A stretch of 64,000 nucleotides of DNA from Adenophora triphylla var. japonica (lineage: Eukaryota; Streptophyta; Magnoliopsida; Asterales; Campanulaceae): the NCBI GenBank assembly GCA_022495995.1, contig JAFEMH010002456.1, positions 124,001 to 188,000 on the forward strand, written 5' to 3'. Below the pieces are notes generated by a model that was not told the origin of the DNA, did no database searches, and was given only the letters and a program-made list of their open reading frames with translations. The translations under genes were made by a program, and so were the position numbers. Position 1 is the first letter of the stretch. Every line of letters starts with the position of its first letter. This document shows, piece after piece, positions 1 through 11,125 of the stretch.

Positions 1-463
1 TTATCATTCTTCCCTACAAGAATCCAGTAGTGCCAACATAGCCCTTATTGCTATCCTATTAAAGATAGTGTTAGACTACATCAAACACAACGTTCATCAT
101 GTGGAAGATGATGATAATCTCAGGTACTAAGGATTCTAATGACACGACTATCAAGAGATTTAATCATGACATATATGACCATAAACCATGTCATAAATCT
201 CATAGATGGGTCAGTCCAGTACCTTGTTCTTTAACAAGTACCCATAAGTGTAATGTGCATTCCCATACATATAATCATCTCTATGATTATTAACTACCAA
301 CTTATGCCAGTTATTTAAAATAACTAGGGAAACATAATATTATAATAAACATGTAAAACATATAATACTCAAGATAAACATTCTCTATTATAAATGGTAA
401 AGACGATTACATAACGGTATTAGTTATGAGTCAAAATAACTATACGCCTAGGGCATAACACCA
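1..463 (-). mobile_element. Partial copia LTR, same family as element A
   Basis: Read on the minus strand, this stretch follows the first part of the element A LTR (from 22409). It shares the GTTATGCCCTAGGC start, a GGGTACTTGTTA-AGAACAAG block, the ATGAGATTTATG block and GAGATTATCAT. The window edge cuts it, so whether it is a solo LTR or part of a full element cannot be seen. It abuts an older copia remnant on its right. The boundary at 463 is approximate. Confidence 0.7.
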
Positions 464-751
464 ATAAAGTCAACCTTGTCGGCTGTTGATGGCTTCTTAA
501 CTTCTCAGACAGAAAAACAATAATCTCCTTGATGGTCTCCATCTTCTTGGTTTTCATAGCAATACTCTTTACCAGAGTCGATCATGATTTTTCTATCCAA
601 AACCTCCTAATCCTATTGCTTAGTGCTTTCATGTTTTACTCCTTTAGAGGCTTATAAAAATTCTTACCGCATAAGAAATCTTCTATTTGCATCCACCAAA
701 AACCATAATACGATTCATCGAACATATCAACCTTCTATTTGTCGTTGCCCA
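464..751 (-). pseudogene. Degenerate copia gag N-terminus
   Basis: On the minus strand an ATG at about 751 opens a reading that quickly meets a stop. It then gives a W-x-MQIEDFL-like stretch typical of the N-terminus of copia gag proteins, which usually starts with a short K-x-E-x-F-x-G block before W-x-x-x-M. Stops and the junction at about 464 show a dead fragment. Its LTR lies immediately upstream in the same orientation (794-1308). Family assignment is inference from a short motif. Confidence 0.5.
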
Positions 752-793
752 TCTTGACTTCTAAAACCCTAGAACCGAAACTCTAATGTCAGT

Positions 794-1308
794 TGTTAGG
801 AAATTTGGTCCCAATTCCTGTTAAGCAATTTAAGATAATACAGAGAACCCACGCAAACAACAAAAACAAGAACACACGATCAAAATAATAAAGAACACAA
901 GATAATTGTTTACCAAGTTCATCAATTAATTGGCTACGTCTGTGGCATTGCCAAGGCAGTATCTTGCACTATAATATGTAAAATATGAGATACAACAAGT
1001 TTGGGGGCGAGACATTGCTTATATAGACACCCCAGAATACTCCTAAACCTTAGAAAATAAGGATATCCCGAAATCAGATTTTTGGCCCATCCGAGTATGA
1101 CCATGCTAATTATAAGGCACGACCGTGCTAGGCAAAAAATCAAAAAACCATCTCCAGTGACATGACCGTATCAGTAGAAAATCACACCAAAGTCCATGAA
1201 AATCCCCAAAACCCTTACACACTTGTCGTGTCAACTCGTTTTGGTTCTTTTTTGATATTTTCCTCCTTATTAATCAGCGTAATACCTTGGTTGGACTCTA
1301 TCCCAACA
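794..1308 (-). repeat. 5' LTR of an old copia remnant
   Basis: On the minus strand it starts TGTTGGGATAGAGTCC and ends TTTCCTAACA, with TG..CA termini and about 515 bp. The next bases in element orientation resemble a decayed initiator-Met primer site (ACATTAGAGTTT against TGGTATCAGAGC) and are followed by the gag remnant. No clean target duplication is visible because the other end of the element is gone. Confidence 0.5.
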
Positions 1309-1640
1309 TAGTCAAGCGAGGATGGGGGAAAAGGGAGGCGGCTTGAGCAGTCCAGGAAAGGCAGTCAGTCAGATCAGCGAAGAGAGGAATAATATGAGTT
1401 TGTTCTCTTCTGTTAACTTTTGCTAAACTTTGTTAGGTTTTATTAACGATATTGGTTTACGTTGGGAGGGGGATTTATGGGAATAGCATATTTTAAATAT
1501 GGTAGTTAACATTATTAAAAAAAAAATACAAAGAATGATTAAAATTGAAGTTTAAACAAAATATAATATGATGGTTAAAAATGACGATAGACCATTAAAT
1601 TATATTCAAACTCTGTTAGGTTCTAATATAATATATGCTA
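1309..1640. other. No gene seen
   Basis: AT-rich spacer between an LTR remnant and a MITE. A short purine-rich patch lies near 1320-1390. No open frame or repeat structure can be supported. Confidence 0.5.
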
Positions 1641-1906
1641 CTCCCTCCCTCTGTTTCATTATAAAAGGTACAAAATTTAATTTACACAAAAATTAAGAAA
1701 AACGTATAGTGAAGAAAGTGTGTTAGTATGAAAAGTGATGTAGCAGTGAGAAAGTGGGGTACGATATAGTAAGCGAATAAATGATATAAGTATAACAATT
1801 GAGTACTATGAATAAACAATTATTACAAATTTTTCTTTTTGGAATTATGCCTTTTGTAATGAGATATCAATTAGAGCTTATGTGTCTTTTGTAATGAGAC
1901 GGAGTG
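1641..1906. mobile_element. Stowaway-like MITE
   Basis: Starts CTCCCTCCCTCTGTTTCATTA after TA and ends AATGAGACGGAGTGA before ATA. The ends are imperfect inverted repeats of the Stowaway (Tc1/mariner, TA target) type. There is no coding capacity. Confidence 0.65.
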
Positions 1907-1930
1907 AATATATTTTATTTGCTTAGAATA

Positions 1931-2170
1931 CTCCCTTCGACTCATTATAAGGTTTTGAGTTTGATTTTGCACGAAAATTAAGAAAAAATAAATGTTACAA
2001 GTATAAAAAATAAAGTAAGTGAGAAAGTTGTTAGAAAATAATAAATGGATTGCTATTTTGAGTGTAACAAGTGAGTTTTATTATATATTTTAAAAAATAA
2101 AGCAACAAGTAACCTTACTATCAGACAGACCAAAAATTAAAAAAAAAATCTTATCACTAAACAGAGGAAG
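1931..2170. mobile_element. Stowaway-like MITE
   Basis: CTCCCTTCGACTCATTATAA after TA at the left and ACAGAGGAAG before TA at the right. The right end is more decayed than the left. The internal ATTAAGAAAAA block is shared with the neighbouring MITEs. Confidence 0.5.
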
Positions 2171-2284
2171 TAATATTTATGTTAACATTAGTTACACTTT
2201 CTTTATAGTAATTTTTAATTACATCAAATAGAATGCTCCAAATTTGTACGAAAGGGTATCCGGCCATCCGAGACAAATCACTAC

Positions 2285-2535
2285 GGATCCGCTCTCGAGT
2301 TTTGCAGGGGGAGGACGGGAGGGGAAGGGAAGGGAGGGGGAGGAAATGGCGGCAACATTTCCTTTCCTCCCAATCCGCCCACTCACGAGAGGATTGAAAT
2401 GAAAGGAAATGAGGCCTCCATTTCCTTCCCTTTCCTCGCTCAAAAAAATTCAGGAGCATGCCATGGGAGGAAATGAGCTCCCATTTCCTCCCTTTTCCTT
2501 TCCTTCACCTCCATTTTTAGACTCGGGAGCGGACC
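2285..2535. mobile_element. MITE with GC-rich terminal inverted repeats
   Basis: The left end GGATCCGCTCTCGAG and the right end CTCGGGAGCGGACC are inverted repeats. They continue inward as a long imperfect hairpin of G/A-rich against C/T-rich sequence with GGAAATGG cores. Both ends are flanked by CTAC, a possible 4-bp target duplication. Superfamily not recognised. The open frames inside are on the arms and are not genes. Confidence 0.55.
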
Positions 2536-2650
2536 CTACAAGCTGGTGGTTTTGCTCAAGCGCTTCTTCCATAAAAATCGCACAACTAGATATAAAAAGT
2601 GAGTTACACATAAAAAGAAATCGCACAGCCAGATATAAAAAGTGAGTTAC

Positions 2651-3156
2651 CGTTAGAGATATTATTTCACATTGGAAATTGATAAATCTTGCCTATAATA
2701 TATAAAGATCATGGGTTACTTTTCTTGACATCAATTGGTTTTAAGATGGAACATCAGATTTTAAGATGGTATCAGAGCAGGTCCATTACACGTGTAGGCC
2801 CACGATGTTACTCCGCGCCACCCGATTGATAAGTCCACGTTGTAAGCCTTTGGCAAAGTTCGGCTACACGTGAGGGGGCGTGTTAGACATATTATTTCAC
2901 ATTGGAAATTGACAAACCTTGCCTATGACATATAAAGATCCTGGGTCACTCCCCTTATCACCAATTGGTTTTAAGTTGGAACCTCAGACTTTAAGATGGT
3001 ATCATACAGTGAGTTCTTTACACCGCAGACCCAACTACCACGATGTTACTCCGCGCCATCCGATTGATAAGTCCACGTTGTAAATATATAAAGATCCGGG
3101 GTCATTCCCCTTGACACCAATTAGTTTTAAGGTGGAATCTCAGACTTTAAGAGTTA
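2651..3156 (+). mobile_element. Tandem TRIM (LTR, internal, LTR, internal, partial LTR)
   Basis: LTR copy 1 is about 2651-2766 and is followed at 2767 by TGGTATCAGAGC, a perfect initiator-Met primer site. A 110-bp internal region ends in the polypurine tract TGAGGGGGCG. LTR copy 2 starts at 2881 (TGTTAGACATATTATTTCAC), followed by a second, altered internal region and a third LTR that lacks its 5' part (about 3085-3151). Both outer flanks read GAGTTAC, so the whole array shares one target duplication. It encodes no protein, as expected for a terminal-repeat retrotransposon in miniature. Confidence 0.8.
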
Positions 3157-4203
3157 CACAATGAAATATGTAAAAAAAAAACAAAAGATTTTTAATATTA
3201 TTTATTAACTTTTAGCATCCATTACAAATATTTTACATTTTAACATAAAAATATATTTTTACTTTTCTTCAAAATATTTTATACTAGTAAAAGCCCGTAT
3301 TCGAGAACATGTGGTATTTTTTTAATTAAAAGTGAGGGCAAAATGGGAAAGGGACAACTTAGTGAGGGTAAAATGGGAAAAAAAACTTTTGGCACTATTC
3401 ATACAACTATTCATTCCATTTCCCTCATTTATACTATAGATTCAAATTTTAGAAGGAAAAAATTATTTTGAAAATTAAGAATAAAACTGAATATAAAGAA
3501 CCTTGACAGAATTTGAAAAACAAAATGAAAAAATTTAATCTAAAACTGTAAATAGAACTGTTAATTGGCTGAAATTGGCATGTTGCCATTTATACTATAT
3601 AGATTATGCAGTACACTTATTTGGTTGTGTGGTTTTGATCGTATAAGTAAATGGAGGGATAATGATTAATGTGTCAAAGTCAAACGACTAATTTACCCAC
3701 GAATTAGAGACTTAATTGCTAAAGAAGAGGTGATGGATTTGTGCGTTAAATTGGAGCAATGCCAGGCGGACCACATGCTACGGTTTTATGTTTTCACCTG
3801 CGCGCATGTGATATCCCCCGGCCATTGTCGTTAATGAAATTAGTTTTAAATAAATAAATCTCTGAAAAGTGGCTTATCGGTAAAAAATCAAGTTTAACAC
3901 TCTTTAAAATTTAAGATTTGATTTTTTTATTCTGATTGGGATGTCGTAATTTTTTTAAAAAAAATAATATTAATTCTCTAAAAAATTAATTTGTCAAATC
4001 AGAGGGTATTGGATAACGGGTTTGAAATATCTGCGATAGTAGATTTGTAGCCCCGCTGTCGTATTTGGCGTAAGTTTGATTGGATTTCTTAGGCTAAAGT
4101 TGAGATTAAGTGAGATGAACAAATTTGTCACCGGCTACCACAAACATACCATTTAATCTTTGATCGTTCATCCTACTTTTGATATCTATCGACATTAATA
4201 ATA
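3157..4203. other. Gene-free, AT-rich
   Basis: No coding region is supported. Near 3283-3600 the edges TACTAGTAAAAGCCCGT and TTATACTATATAGATT look like the ends of an old unclassified repeat, and two short copies of GTGAGGG(C/T)AAAATGGGAAA lie at about 3332-3380. Confidence 0.4.
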
Positions 4204-4496
4204 ACTGCTCCCTTCATCTCGGCTGAAGTGTCTCAACTTTTTATTTTGGGCGTCTCATTTAAAATGTCTCACACCCAAAAAAGGAAAGTTTTTTCACTAT
4301 TCCACCCACCCATTCTCTCTCCTACTTTATTTTTACACTCACAACATTCTCTCTCCTAACTATTCCTCTCACTCATTCTCTCTCCTATTTAATTTTTCAT
4401 ACTCACAACATTTAAATTTTTCTCTTTCTTACATCACTTTTCTTAATTCTCGTACAATTGTCCTTTTGGAACACTTCGGCCGGGACGGAGGAAGTA
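4204..4496. mobile_element. Stowaway-like MITE
   Basis: The left end ACTGCTCCCTTCATCTCGGC matches in inverted form the right end GCCGGGACGGAGGAAGTA. The interior holds repeated pyrimidine-rich CATTCTCTCTCCTA blocks. Non-coding. Confidence 0.7.
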
Positions 4497-4710
4497 CAAC
4501 GTAACAGTAAATATGTAAATATGTCGTTCCGTTTTCAATTCCATAGAAAAATGATAGAAAAATGAAAGTATTACTCCTTCCATCTTATAATGAGGTGCAC
4601 AATTTTTTTATGCCTAATTAATTAGTTGCATGACAAAAAATAGAAATTATATAATACTTCCTTATTTTCTTATTATTGATTCATTTTTCGCACTCTCAAC
4701 AACTATCGCT

Positions 4711-4947
4711 ACTTCATCCGTTTCAGTTTAAAGTTTATAGTTTGACTTTGAATGAATGTTAAGAAAAAATAAGTGTTGTGAGTGAAATTAAGTAGGAGAG
4801 AAAAAGTTGATAGTGAATAATAAGTGAGTTGTTATTATTAGTGTAACAAATGATCCTATTGTCCGGTCATTTTAGTAAATAAAGCAACTAAGAATATTAA
4901 AATTGACAGACTAAAAAGGAAATTAATAACTTTAAATCAGGAGGGAG
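4711..4947. mobile_element. Stowaway-like MITE
   Basis: Left ACTTCATCCGTTTCAGTTTA and right AAATCAGGAGGGAGTA are imperfect inverted ends with TA next to them. A second left-end-like sequence (TACTCCTTCCATCTTATAATG at about 4573) has no partner and is probably a fragment of another copy. Confidence 0.55.
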
Positions 4948-5301
4948 TACTATTTTCTACCTCAATTTTTGTATCATACCTTGATTACCGAAATTGATAC
5001 ACGACAATTAAAAAATGTGTTATAAATATAAAAAAATAAAAAATAAGAAAGTGATATAGAAGATTTCAGTTGTAAGTGTGCCAAATAAGTCTATTAACAT
5101 TTTTTGGGATAATAGCCTAGCCGGCAAGTGAGCCCATTAACATTTTGGGAGAGTCTCCAATAAGATGAGACGCCTAAGTCCTATCAGTAAAATAATTAGA
5201 CGATACATTATGAGACGAAATAAAAGTATTTATTCTCTTCTTAATTTTTGTTTGTGTGCCTTGATTCAATATTGGCTCCATACATGTCTTAAAATGAAAT
5301 A

Positions 5302-5583
5302 CTCCCTCCGTCCCACTATACTAGACACCCAAGAGGTTGGTTCAAAAACCAAGGAAAAAGAATAAAATAAAAAAAATGTGTGGTGAAAAATGAAGAGAGA
5401 GAATGAGTGGGGTAAATAGTAGTGTTGGTTGAATAAATGTGTGGTAGAAAATGAAGAGAGAGAATGAGTGGTGGGGTAGAGTGAATATAAAAATATAAAA
5501 ACTTGATTATTTTTGGAAGGTGTCAAGTATAGTGGGACGGCCCAAAATGGAAATAAGTGTCAAGTATAATGGGACGGAGGGAG
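5302..5583. mobile_element. Stowaway MITE upstream of the kinase gene
   Basis: Termini CTCCCTCCGTCCCACTATAC and GTATAATGGGACGGAGGGAG are near-perfect inverted repeats flanked by TA on both sides (5300-5301 and 5584-5585). The right end is duplicated internally: a second GTATAGTGGGACGG lies 5' of the true end. A 60-bp AATGAAGAGAGAGAATGAGTGG-like block occurs twice. This is the best-preserved MITE here and it lies just upstream of the probable kinase promoter. Confidence 0.9.
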
Positions 5584-5699
5584 TATGATGTAAAAACTAA
5601 AAAGAGAACAATTTAGGAATTACCCATAAAGAAAAGGGTCAACTTGTAATAATCCCCAAATCAAAAGGAGTGCCCAAAGTATCAAAGTAATGGGGGATT

Positions 5700-6285
5700 C
5701 CTATAATCTCTTCTCTTCTCTCCTCTCCTGAATAATAGTACTCCAACATTTAACAATAGCTTTTACTTCATACACTAAAACAAGTCTTGGTTTATCGGAA
5801 AAAACAAGAAAGTGGTGGCAAGAGCTACAGAAACAAGGGTCTGCTGTTTATGTTTGTTTGTGTGTGTTAAAAACAAGGCAACTCTCTCTCTCTCTTGCTT
5901 TGCGCTTTTGCGTTGCTTTGCTTGTGAACTTAGGCACAAATAGAGAGAGAGAGAGAGAGAGAGAGCGCGCAAAATCTATGGTAGAATTAATAAATTACGA
6001 AGAATTTGATCTTCATTTGGGGAATTTTGTCAGGGTTTTTTATAATTGTTGTTGGGTTTTTGTTTTCTTGATCATCAATCAATCGCCAGATACTATCTGT
6101 TCTTGGTCCGATCAGATCTGAATAAGACTTAAGAGTTGTCACCGAACAAGAAAGTTCGTTCATTTTCTGTGTTTTTGCTGAGAAAGTGAAGGAAAAATAG
6201 TCTTGGAGGGGAAGGGGAAGGGGAAGGGTTTGCTCCTCTCCAATCATGAAAATTCGTTGCTTCTCCATTTCCATCCTTTGACCAG
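5700..6285 (+). promoter_or_regulatory. Probable 5'UTR exon of the D6PK-like gene
   Basis: A pyrimidine-rich stretch (5705-5730) precedes a leader that ends at a good splice donor, GACCAG|GTAAAC, at 6285/6286. It carries a CT tract (5882-5894) and a GA tract (5942-5965) that can pair, and an upstream ORF at 5978-6121. The transcription start cannot be fixed without RNA data. Confidence 0.5.
5978..6121 (+). CDS. Upstream ORF, 47 codons, in the kinase leader
   Basis: An ATG directly after the GA tract opens a 47-residue frame (start MVELINYEEF) ending at TGA 6119-6121, before the leader intron. It is in the 5'UTR exon and would be read before the kinase start if the transcript begins upstream of 5978. 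No similarity is recognised. It may act only as a translational brake. Confidence 0.35.
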   Translation: MVELINYEEFDLHLGNFVRVFYNCCWVFVFLIINQSPDTICSWSDQI

Positions 6286-6720
6286 GTAAACCTAAAAAGA
6301 TTATTTACATGCAATACCCACTTGATTCAATTCTATTCTATTGAATTTGCTTTTAGTTTGTAAGTTTTCAATTTTATGCTTTTTCAAGAAGCAATCAATT
6401 AGGAAATTTAATGGGTTATTGTTTTTTTCTTGGCATCCCTTTATAAATCTGTCAAATGTGGATTGAAAGATTTGATTATCTGGGGTTTTGCCCTTGTGTG
6501 TTTATCAGTTTTCACATGTTTGTGGCTGTAATTGTTATGTTCAAGCTTTTAGTTTTAGCTCTGAAGAGCATGTGATTATCAAATTTATGATTACCCCTTT
6601 TTGGCTAATTCAATGAATTTAGTCTGATTGCTTTATATGCATGTCTTTTAGCATTTTATAGAATGTTCATTAAGAAAATTTTGGGCTAAGATCTTTATAC
6701 CTAATTATTTTGCCGTATAG
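6286..6720 (+). other. 5'UTR intron of the kinase gene
   Basis: The donor CAG|GTAAAC at 6286 and the acceptor GCCGTATAG|GG at 6720 enclose 435 bp of T-rich sequence. Leader introns are common in plant AGC kinase genes. Boundaries are inferred from consensus only. Confidence 0.6.
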
Positions 6721-6736
6721 GGGCGATTTTGTTCGA

Positions 6737-6769
6737 ATGTGGATTGTAGTTCAACAAAATATATTTTAA
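6737..6769 (+). CDS. 10-codon uORF overlapping the kinase start
   Basis: An ATG at 6737 reads ten codons and ends at TAA 6767-6769. The last A of the stop is the first base of the kinase ATG (TAATG). This stop-start overlap would let ribosomes terminate exactly at the main start codon and so could tune kinase output by reinitiation. Translation is unproven. Confidence 0.45.
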   Translation: MWIVVQQNIF

Positions 6770-9412
6770 TGGAATCACTTGTTGAAGGAGTTAGCTCTTT
6801 GTCAACGAGCCATCAGGGTCCCTTGTTAACCTACAAGTATTTGAGATCGAATAAGGGGAAGTCGGAATTTATTGGTCCCAAAGAGGTACTTGATCAGACG
6901 GCTAGAAACTATTTTCACAAAGCTGCGATGAAACCTCCCGTTGATGATTTTGATTCTGTTCATTTCGATGAGGAGATATCAGAAGTGGTTGTGGGCCCTT
7001 CTCAATCAGGGTTTTGCCCGAGCCCTCAAAATAGTATATATTCTGCTACACATTTTACCGAAGCCAAACAGAGCTTTACAAACACAGAAGTAAGTGACTG
7101 TGTGAGCAGTATTGAGAAGTCTGTGGAAAGTGATTATGTTCAGAGTCGAAAGACGAGAGAGAGTACGGGAAGTGATGTCAGCGACGAGAGTAGCTTGAGT
7201 AGTTTAAGTAATGCTATGCACAAACCCCACATGCAAAACGACAGTAGATGGGAAGCAATACAAGCCGTTCGATCTCGAGATGAGGCATTAGGGTTTAATC
7301 ATTTTCGGCTTTTGAAAAGTGTAGGGGGTGGAGATATAGGAAGTGTTTATCTCGCTGAGTTGACCGGGACTAGGAGTTACTTTGCCATGAAAGTGATGGA
7401 TAAAGCTGCTCTTGCAAGCCGGAAGAAGCTTTTGAGGGCACAAACGGAAAGAGAGATTTTGCAGTCGTTGGATCATCCTTTTCTGCCCACTTTGTATAGT
7501 CACTTTGAGACGGAGAAATTTTCTTGCTTGGTTATGGAGTTTTGCCCTGGTGGAGATTTGCATGTCCTTCGGCAAACAAAGCCGGGAAAGTTTTTTTCGG
7601 AGCATGCAGCCAGGTTAGTTAATTATTTCTTAAGCTTTTTTCCGTTATTATTATTATTGTTTTACATTTAATGAGGATTTTATCAATTATCAATTGATGT
7701 TTATAGCTGTAACTTTCTATCCATGTTGGTTGTAGCCGAAACATCTTTCAGTCCTTTTTTATCATAGACGACATCCTTTCATCCAATACAATGTGATGTT
7801 TCCTTTGTTCTATATTTAGTTTAGGGATGCAAGAGAATATTACATTTTCAAAGTTACCTTATTGAGTACCCTCCTTCCGTAAAAAACAGCCCGATTTCTG
7901 AAAAAGGCTATGATTGTATGCACTATTAAGAAAGTACAAGAAAGTGAAACGACATATTTTTAAAAGTTTCACTTGTCAAGTGAGACTATTTTCTTTTGGT
8001 TCGGGGGGAGTATATAATTGTAAATAACAAAAGAAATAAAACAAGGAGACATACTTCAGAGACGGAAAACAGTTTGCTTAATATTCTACAACCCACAGTA
8101 GCACACACACATATATATAAATAGTTATTAAAAACAAATTAATTAATTATCCTTCCTAACAAACTCGTGTGATTCCATGCTGATCATGGAGAAATCTAGG
8201 GCCTTTATCACCCTATAGTCAGTCAAGCAATAGCTAGTTAATTTGTTGAGAGTGATCACCTTATATTAACTCTAGCTGTTAAGTTCTTACCATACTCGGA
8301 TGAAACTTATTCTTATAATAATCTTATTCTTGCTTTCACATTTGCTTTCCAAATTGTAGGATCAATTGTACTCAATTGTCAATAATTGTTTCTGCTGCCT
8401 GTCGTTTTCAGATTATCGTCATCAAGTTTTTGTTAAATATCAGAAACATTTTCTTGAATGTTCATTAAGTTTTTTCTTTTTAAAATAAATAGTTCCTTAT
8501 TGGTTGCATTTGAAACGAAAACTCATGAACTCTAGTTTGGGGGATCATATATGTAGGTTTTATGTGGCGGAAGTTCTTCTTGCTATGGAGTACTTGCACA
8601 TGCTTGGGATCATTTACAGAGATCTTAAACCAGAAAACGTCTTAGTAAGGGAAGACGGACACATAATGCTTTCCGACTTTGACCTCTCCTTAAGATGCGT
8701 TGTGAACCCCAAACTTGTCAGGTCCGAAAACTCTAACGTGGACCCCAAGAGTTCGGGCTACTGTGTTCAACCCTCTTGTGTGATCCAACCCGCCTGCATT
8801 CAGCCTTCATGTTTCGGCCCACGGTTCTTAAACAGGCCCAAGAAAGATAAAAAGTCAAAGTCAAAGTCAGAGATACATAACCAAGTGAGCCCACTTCCAG
8901 AGCTCATTGCCGAACCTACAAGTGCTCGGTCAATGTCTTTTGTGGGTACCCACGAGTACTTGGCTCCCGAAATCATAAAGGGCGAAGGTCACGGAAGTGC
9001 TGTTGATTGGTGGACGTTTGGGATTTTTCTATACGAGCTCTTATTTGGGCGGACCCCGTTTAAAGGGAACGGAAATCGTGCTACGTTGTTTAATGTTGTG
9101 GGACAGCCTTTAAGGTTTCCGGATTCGCCCTCCGTGAGTTTTGCTGCTCGTGACTTGATCAGGGGCTTACTTGTAAAAGAGCCACAACATAGGCTCGCGT
9201 ATAGGCGTGGGGCCACGGAAATCAAGCAGCATCCGTTCTTTCAGAGTGTGAATTGGGCGCTCATTCGTTGTGCCACCCCACCGGATGTCCCTAGACAGTT
9301 CATCCCAACCGATGATATGCCAAGAATACCCCCCGCAACAGCAGCAGCAGAGAAGGCTCCTGGGCTTGATGTCAATCCATCTGGTAACTATTTAGAAATA
9401 GATTTCTTTTGA
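6769..9412 (+). CDS. D6PKL: D6PK-like AGC (group VIII) Ser/Thr kinase
   Basis: Two coding exons (6769-7613 and 8557-9412) join in phase 2 at CAG|GTTAGT and ATGTAG|G, giving 566 residues. Residues 1-174 are a Ser-rich N-terminal region. The kinase domain starts near residue 175, with the glycine loop [10 protein letters not shown], catalytic YRDLKPEN near 300, DFD instead of DFG near 322, and activation segment [12 protein letters not shown] near 408. DFD and the long insert between DFD and the T-loop mark plant AGC VIII kinases. The insert holds a Lys-rich stretch ([13 protein letters not shown]) like the phosphoinositide-binding motif of D6PK. The protein ends in EIDFF, a PIF-like tail. Known D6PKs phosphorylate PIN auxin exporters at the basal plasma membrane. 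The ATG at 6769 is preferred because nothing upstream in frame has an ATG. Exon frames are intact, and the intron holds a MITE. Confidence 0.95.
7868..8010. mobile_element. Decayed Stowaway-like MITE in the kinase intron
   Basis: CCCTCCTTCCGTAAAAAAC at the left and GGTTCGGGGGGAG before TA at the right form weak inverted ends. It lies inside the 943-bp coding intron (7614-8556), well away from both splice sites. The rest of the intron shows no feature. Confidence 0.5.
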
Positions 9413-9625
9413 ATTTGTATGGTCTTTTTTCCTGCATTGACTTTTATACCCTTGACTGAATTGGGTCGTCATTTCTTCGTTTTGAATTGTGGACACAATA
9501 GTTTTTTTCCCCGATTGGGGAGGAAAACAAATTTGTTGCTCCTTCTGTAAGTGCCAGTGTAAAAATGTTTGTTTTTACTGATAAGCAGAAGCTGCTGTTA
9601 ATTGCACAGAAATGAAGGATTACTT

Positions 9626-9685
<60 letters not shown>

Positions 9686-10166
9686 TATTGCTAGGTTGAC
9701 CAATCATTGGTTTTGGCACCCCCCAAATCCGAATCTAGAGAGAGTTAAATCAGAACTGCTAACAAAAAAAAAAAATGTTACCAGTAGTACTGATTTTAAC
9801 TTGGCCATAAGTCTGAAGTTAAATCAGAACTGCTAAAGAAAATGTTAGCAGTTATGTTGTAGTCATGACTGAAGCCAGCTTCAACGAAGACTTTGGCCCA
9901 ATCTTTTTCATTTCGCTCTTTTCCCGTCGTCAAGATCATCATCTGCATATCCAAGAAAATCTCTTCTCCATTTGATTTTTTCTTATCTTTCACCATCTCT
10001 ATGATCATTGGCTTACCTCCTTTTTCCCTGCTTGGAATCGCTTCCTTGCACCTTTTCAATATTTTCACTCTCCTCATCGCTCCAATCGTGCATAATCCAC
10101 TGCTTAAATATAAGGAAATTAATTAGGAAAATTGAAATGAGCTTAAATTTATTTGTATACCACGAG
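9413..10166. other. 3' flank of the kinase gene; CT/CA microsatellite
   Basis: The 3'UTR probably runs to about 9600. A (CT)n tract followed by (CA)n spans 9625-9686. Two copies of GTTAAATCAGAACTGCTAA occur at about 9745 and 9818. No gene is supported in 9690-10166. Confidence 0.6.
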
Positions 10167-10454
10167 TAGGGCCGTAAACGAGTCGAGTTCGAACAAGTTT
10201 TCTGTGTTCGAGCTCAAGCTCGTTTGATAGTTATCGAGTTCGAGTTCAATCGGTGGTTCGAACTCGAGATCAATCGAGTTCGAGTTGTTCGCGAGCTTCT
10301 CGAGTCGATCTCGATTTCGAGCTTAAACGATCCGAGTTCGAGCTTTTTTTGGAAATAAATTTTCGAGCTTAACGAGTTTATTTCGAATTCGAGTTGTTAT
10401 CGAACTCGAGTTCAAACGAGTCAAACTCGAGTTTGGGCCTTTTTTACATAATAA

Positions 10455-10692
10455 GGCCCCGTTTGTTTCCAGGAAAATGAGGGGAAAACGTTTTCCCCAT
10501 TTTTCGGTGTTTGGTAGTTTTCCGGAAAACGTTTTCCCCATTTTCCGGTGTTTGGTAGTTTTCCGGAAAATGGAGAAAATGTTGATTTGAAAAACATTTT
10601 CCGCCCTTTATAAGGAAGTTGTTTTCCGGATTTTTCCTAAGGAAGTTGTTTTCCGGAAAACGGTGTAAAAAAGTGTATAATAATAATAATAA

Positions 10693-10791
<99 letters not shown>

Positions 10792-10998
10792 TTTTTGGAA
10801 AACATCTTCATTTTTCGAAAAACATCTTCATTTTTCGGAAAACGTTTTCCTATTTTCCTAAGGAAGTTGTTTTCCAGGAAAACATCTTCATTTTCCGGAA
10901 AACATCTTCATTTTTTTCGGAAAACGTTTTCCTTTTCCGGAAAACATTTTTCAGGAAATCATTTTCCGGAAGTCATTTTCCCCGAAACAAACGGAGCC
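10455..10998. mobile_element. Tourist/Harbinger-like MITE with TAA microsatellite
   Basis: Termini GGCCCCGTTTGTTTC and GAAACAAACGGAGCC are inverted repeats with one mismatch, flanked on both sides by TAA, the usual PIF/Harbinger 3-bp target. The arms are repeated GGAAAA(C/T)(G/A)TTTTCC units. The centre is a (TAA)n tract of about 115 bp (10677-10791), which creates the poly-Ile and poly-Leu frames seen here. Confidence 0.85.
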
Positions 10999-11125
10999 TA
11001 AATGAATTCTGGCCTTGAATTGTTAGTGGGCTTTTTTACTGATGAGATGAAGCGTACTAAATTTAAACAATAATTTGGTGAGGTACAAATTTTATTAAAC
11101 CACCAGAAGTTATTAAAAAAAACTA

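Noticed and set aside
2767..2778. tRNA-like TGGTATCAGAGC sequences as tRNA genes
   Set aside because: They are primer-binding sites complementary to the 3' end of initiator tRNA-Met; no cloverleaf surrounds them. No tRNA or rRNA gene was found in the window.
6739..6768. Kinase start upstream of 6769
   Set aside because: The frame upstream begins with GTG, not ATG, and the first in-frame ATG is at 6769.
10608..10861. Poly-Ile and poly-Leu open frames
   Set aside because: They are translations of the (TAA)n microsatellite inside a MITE.
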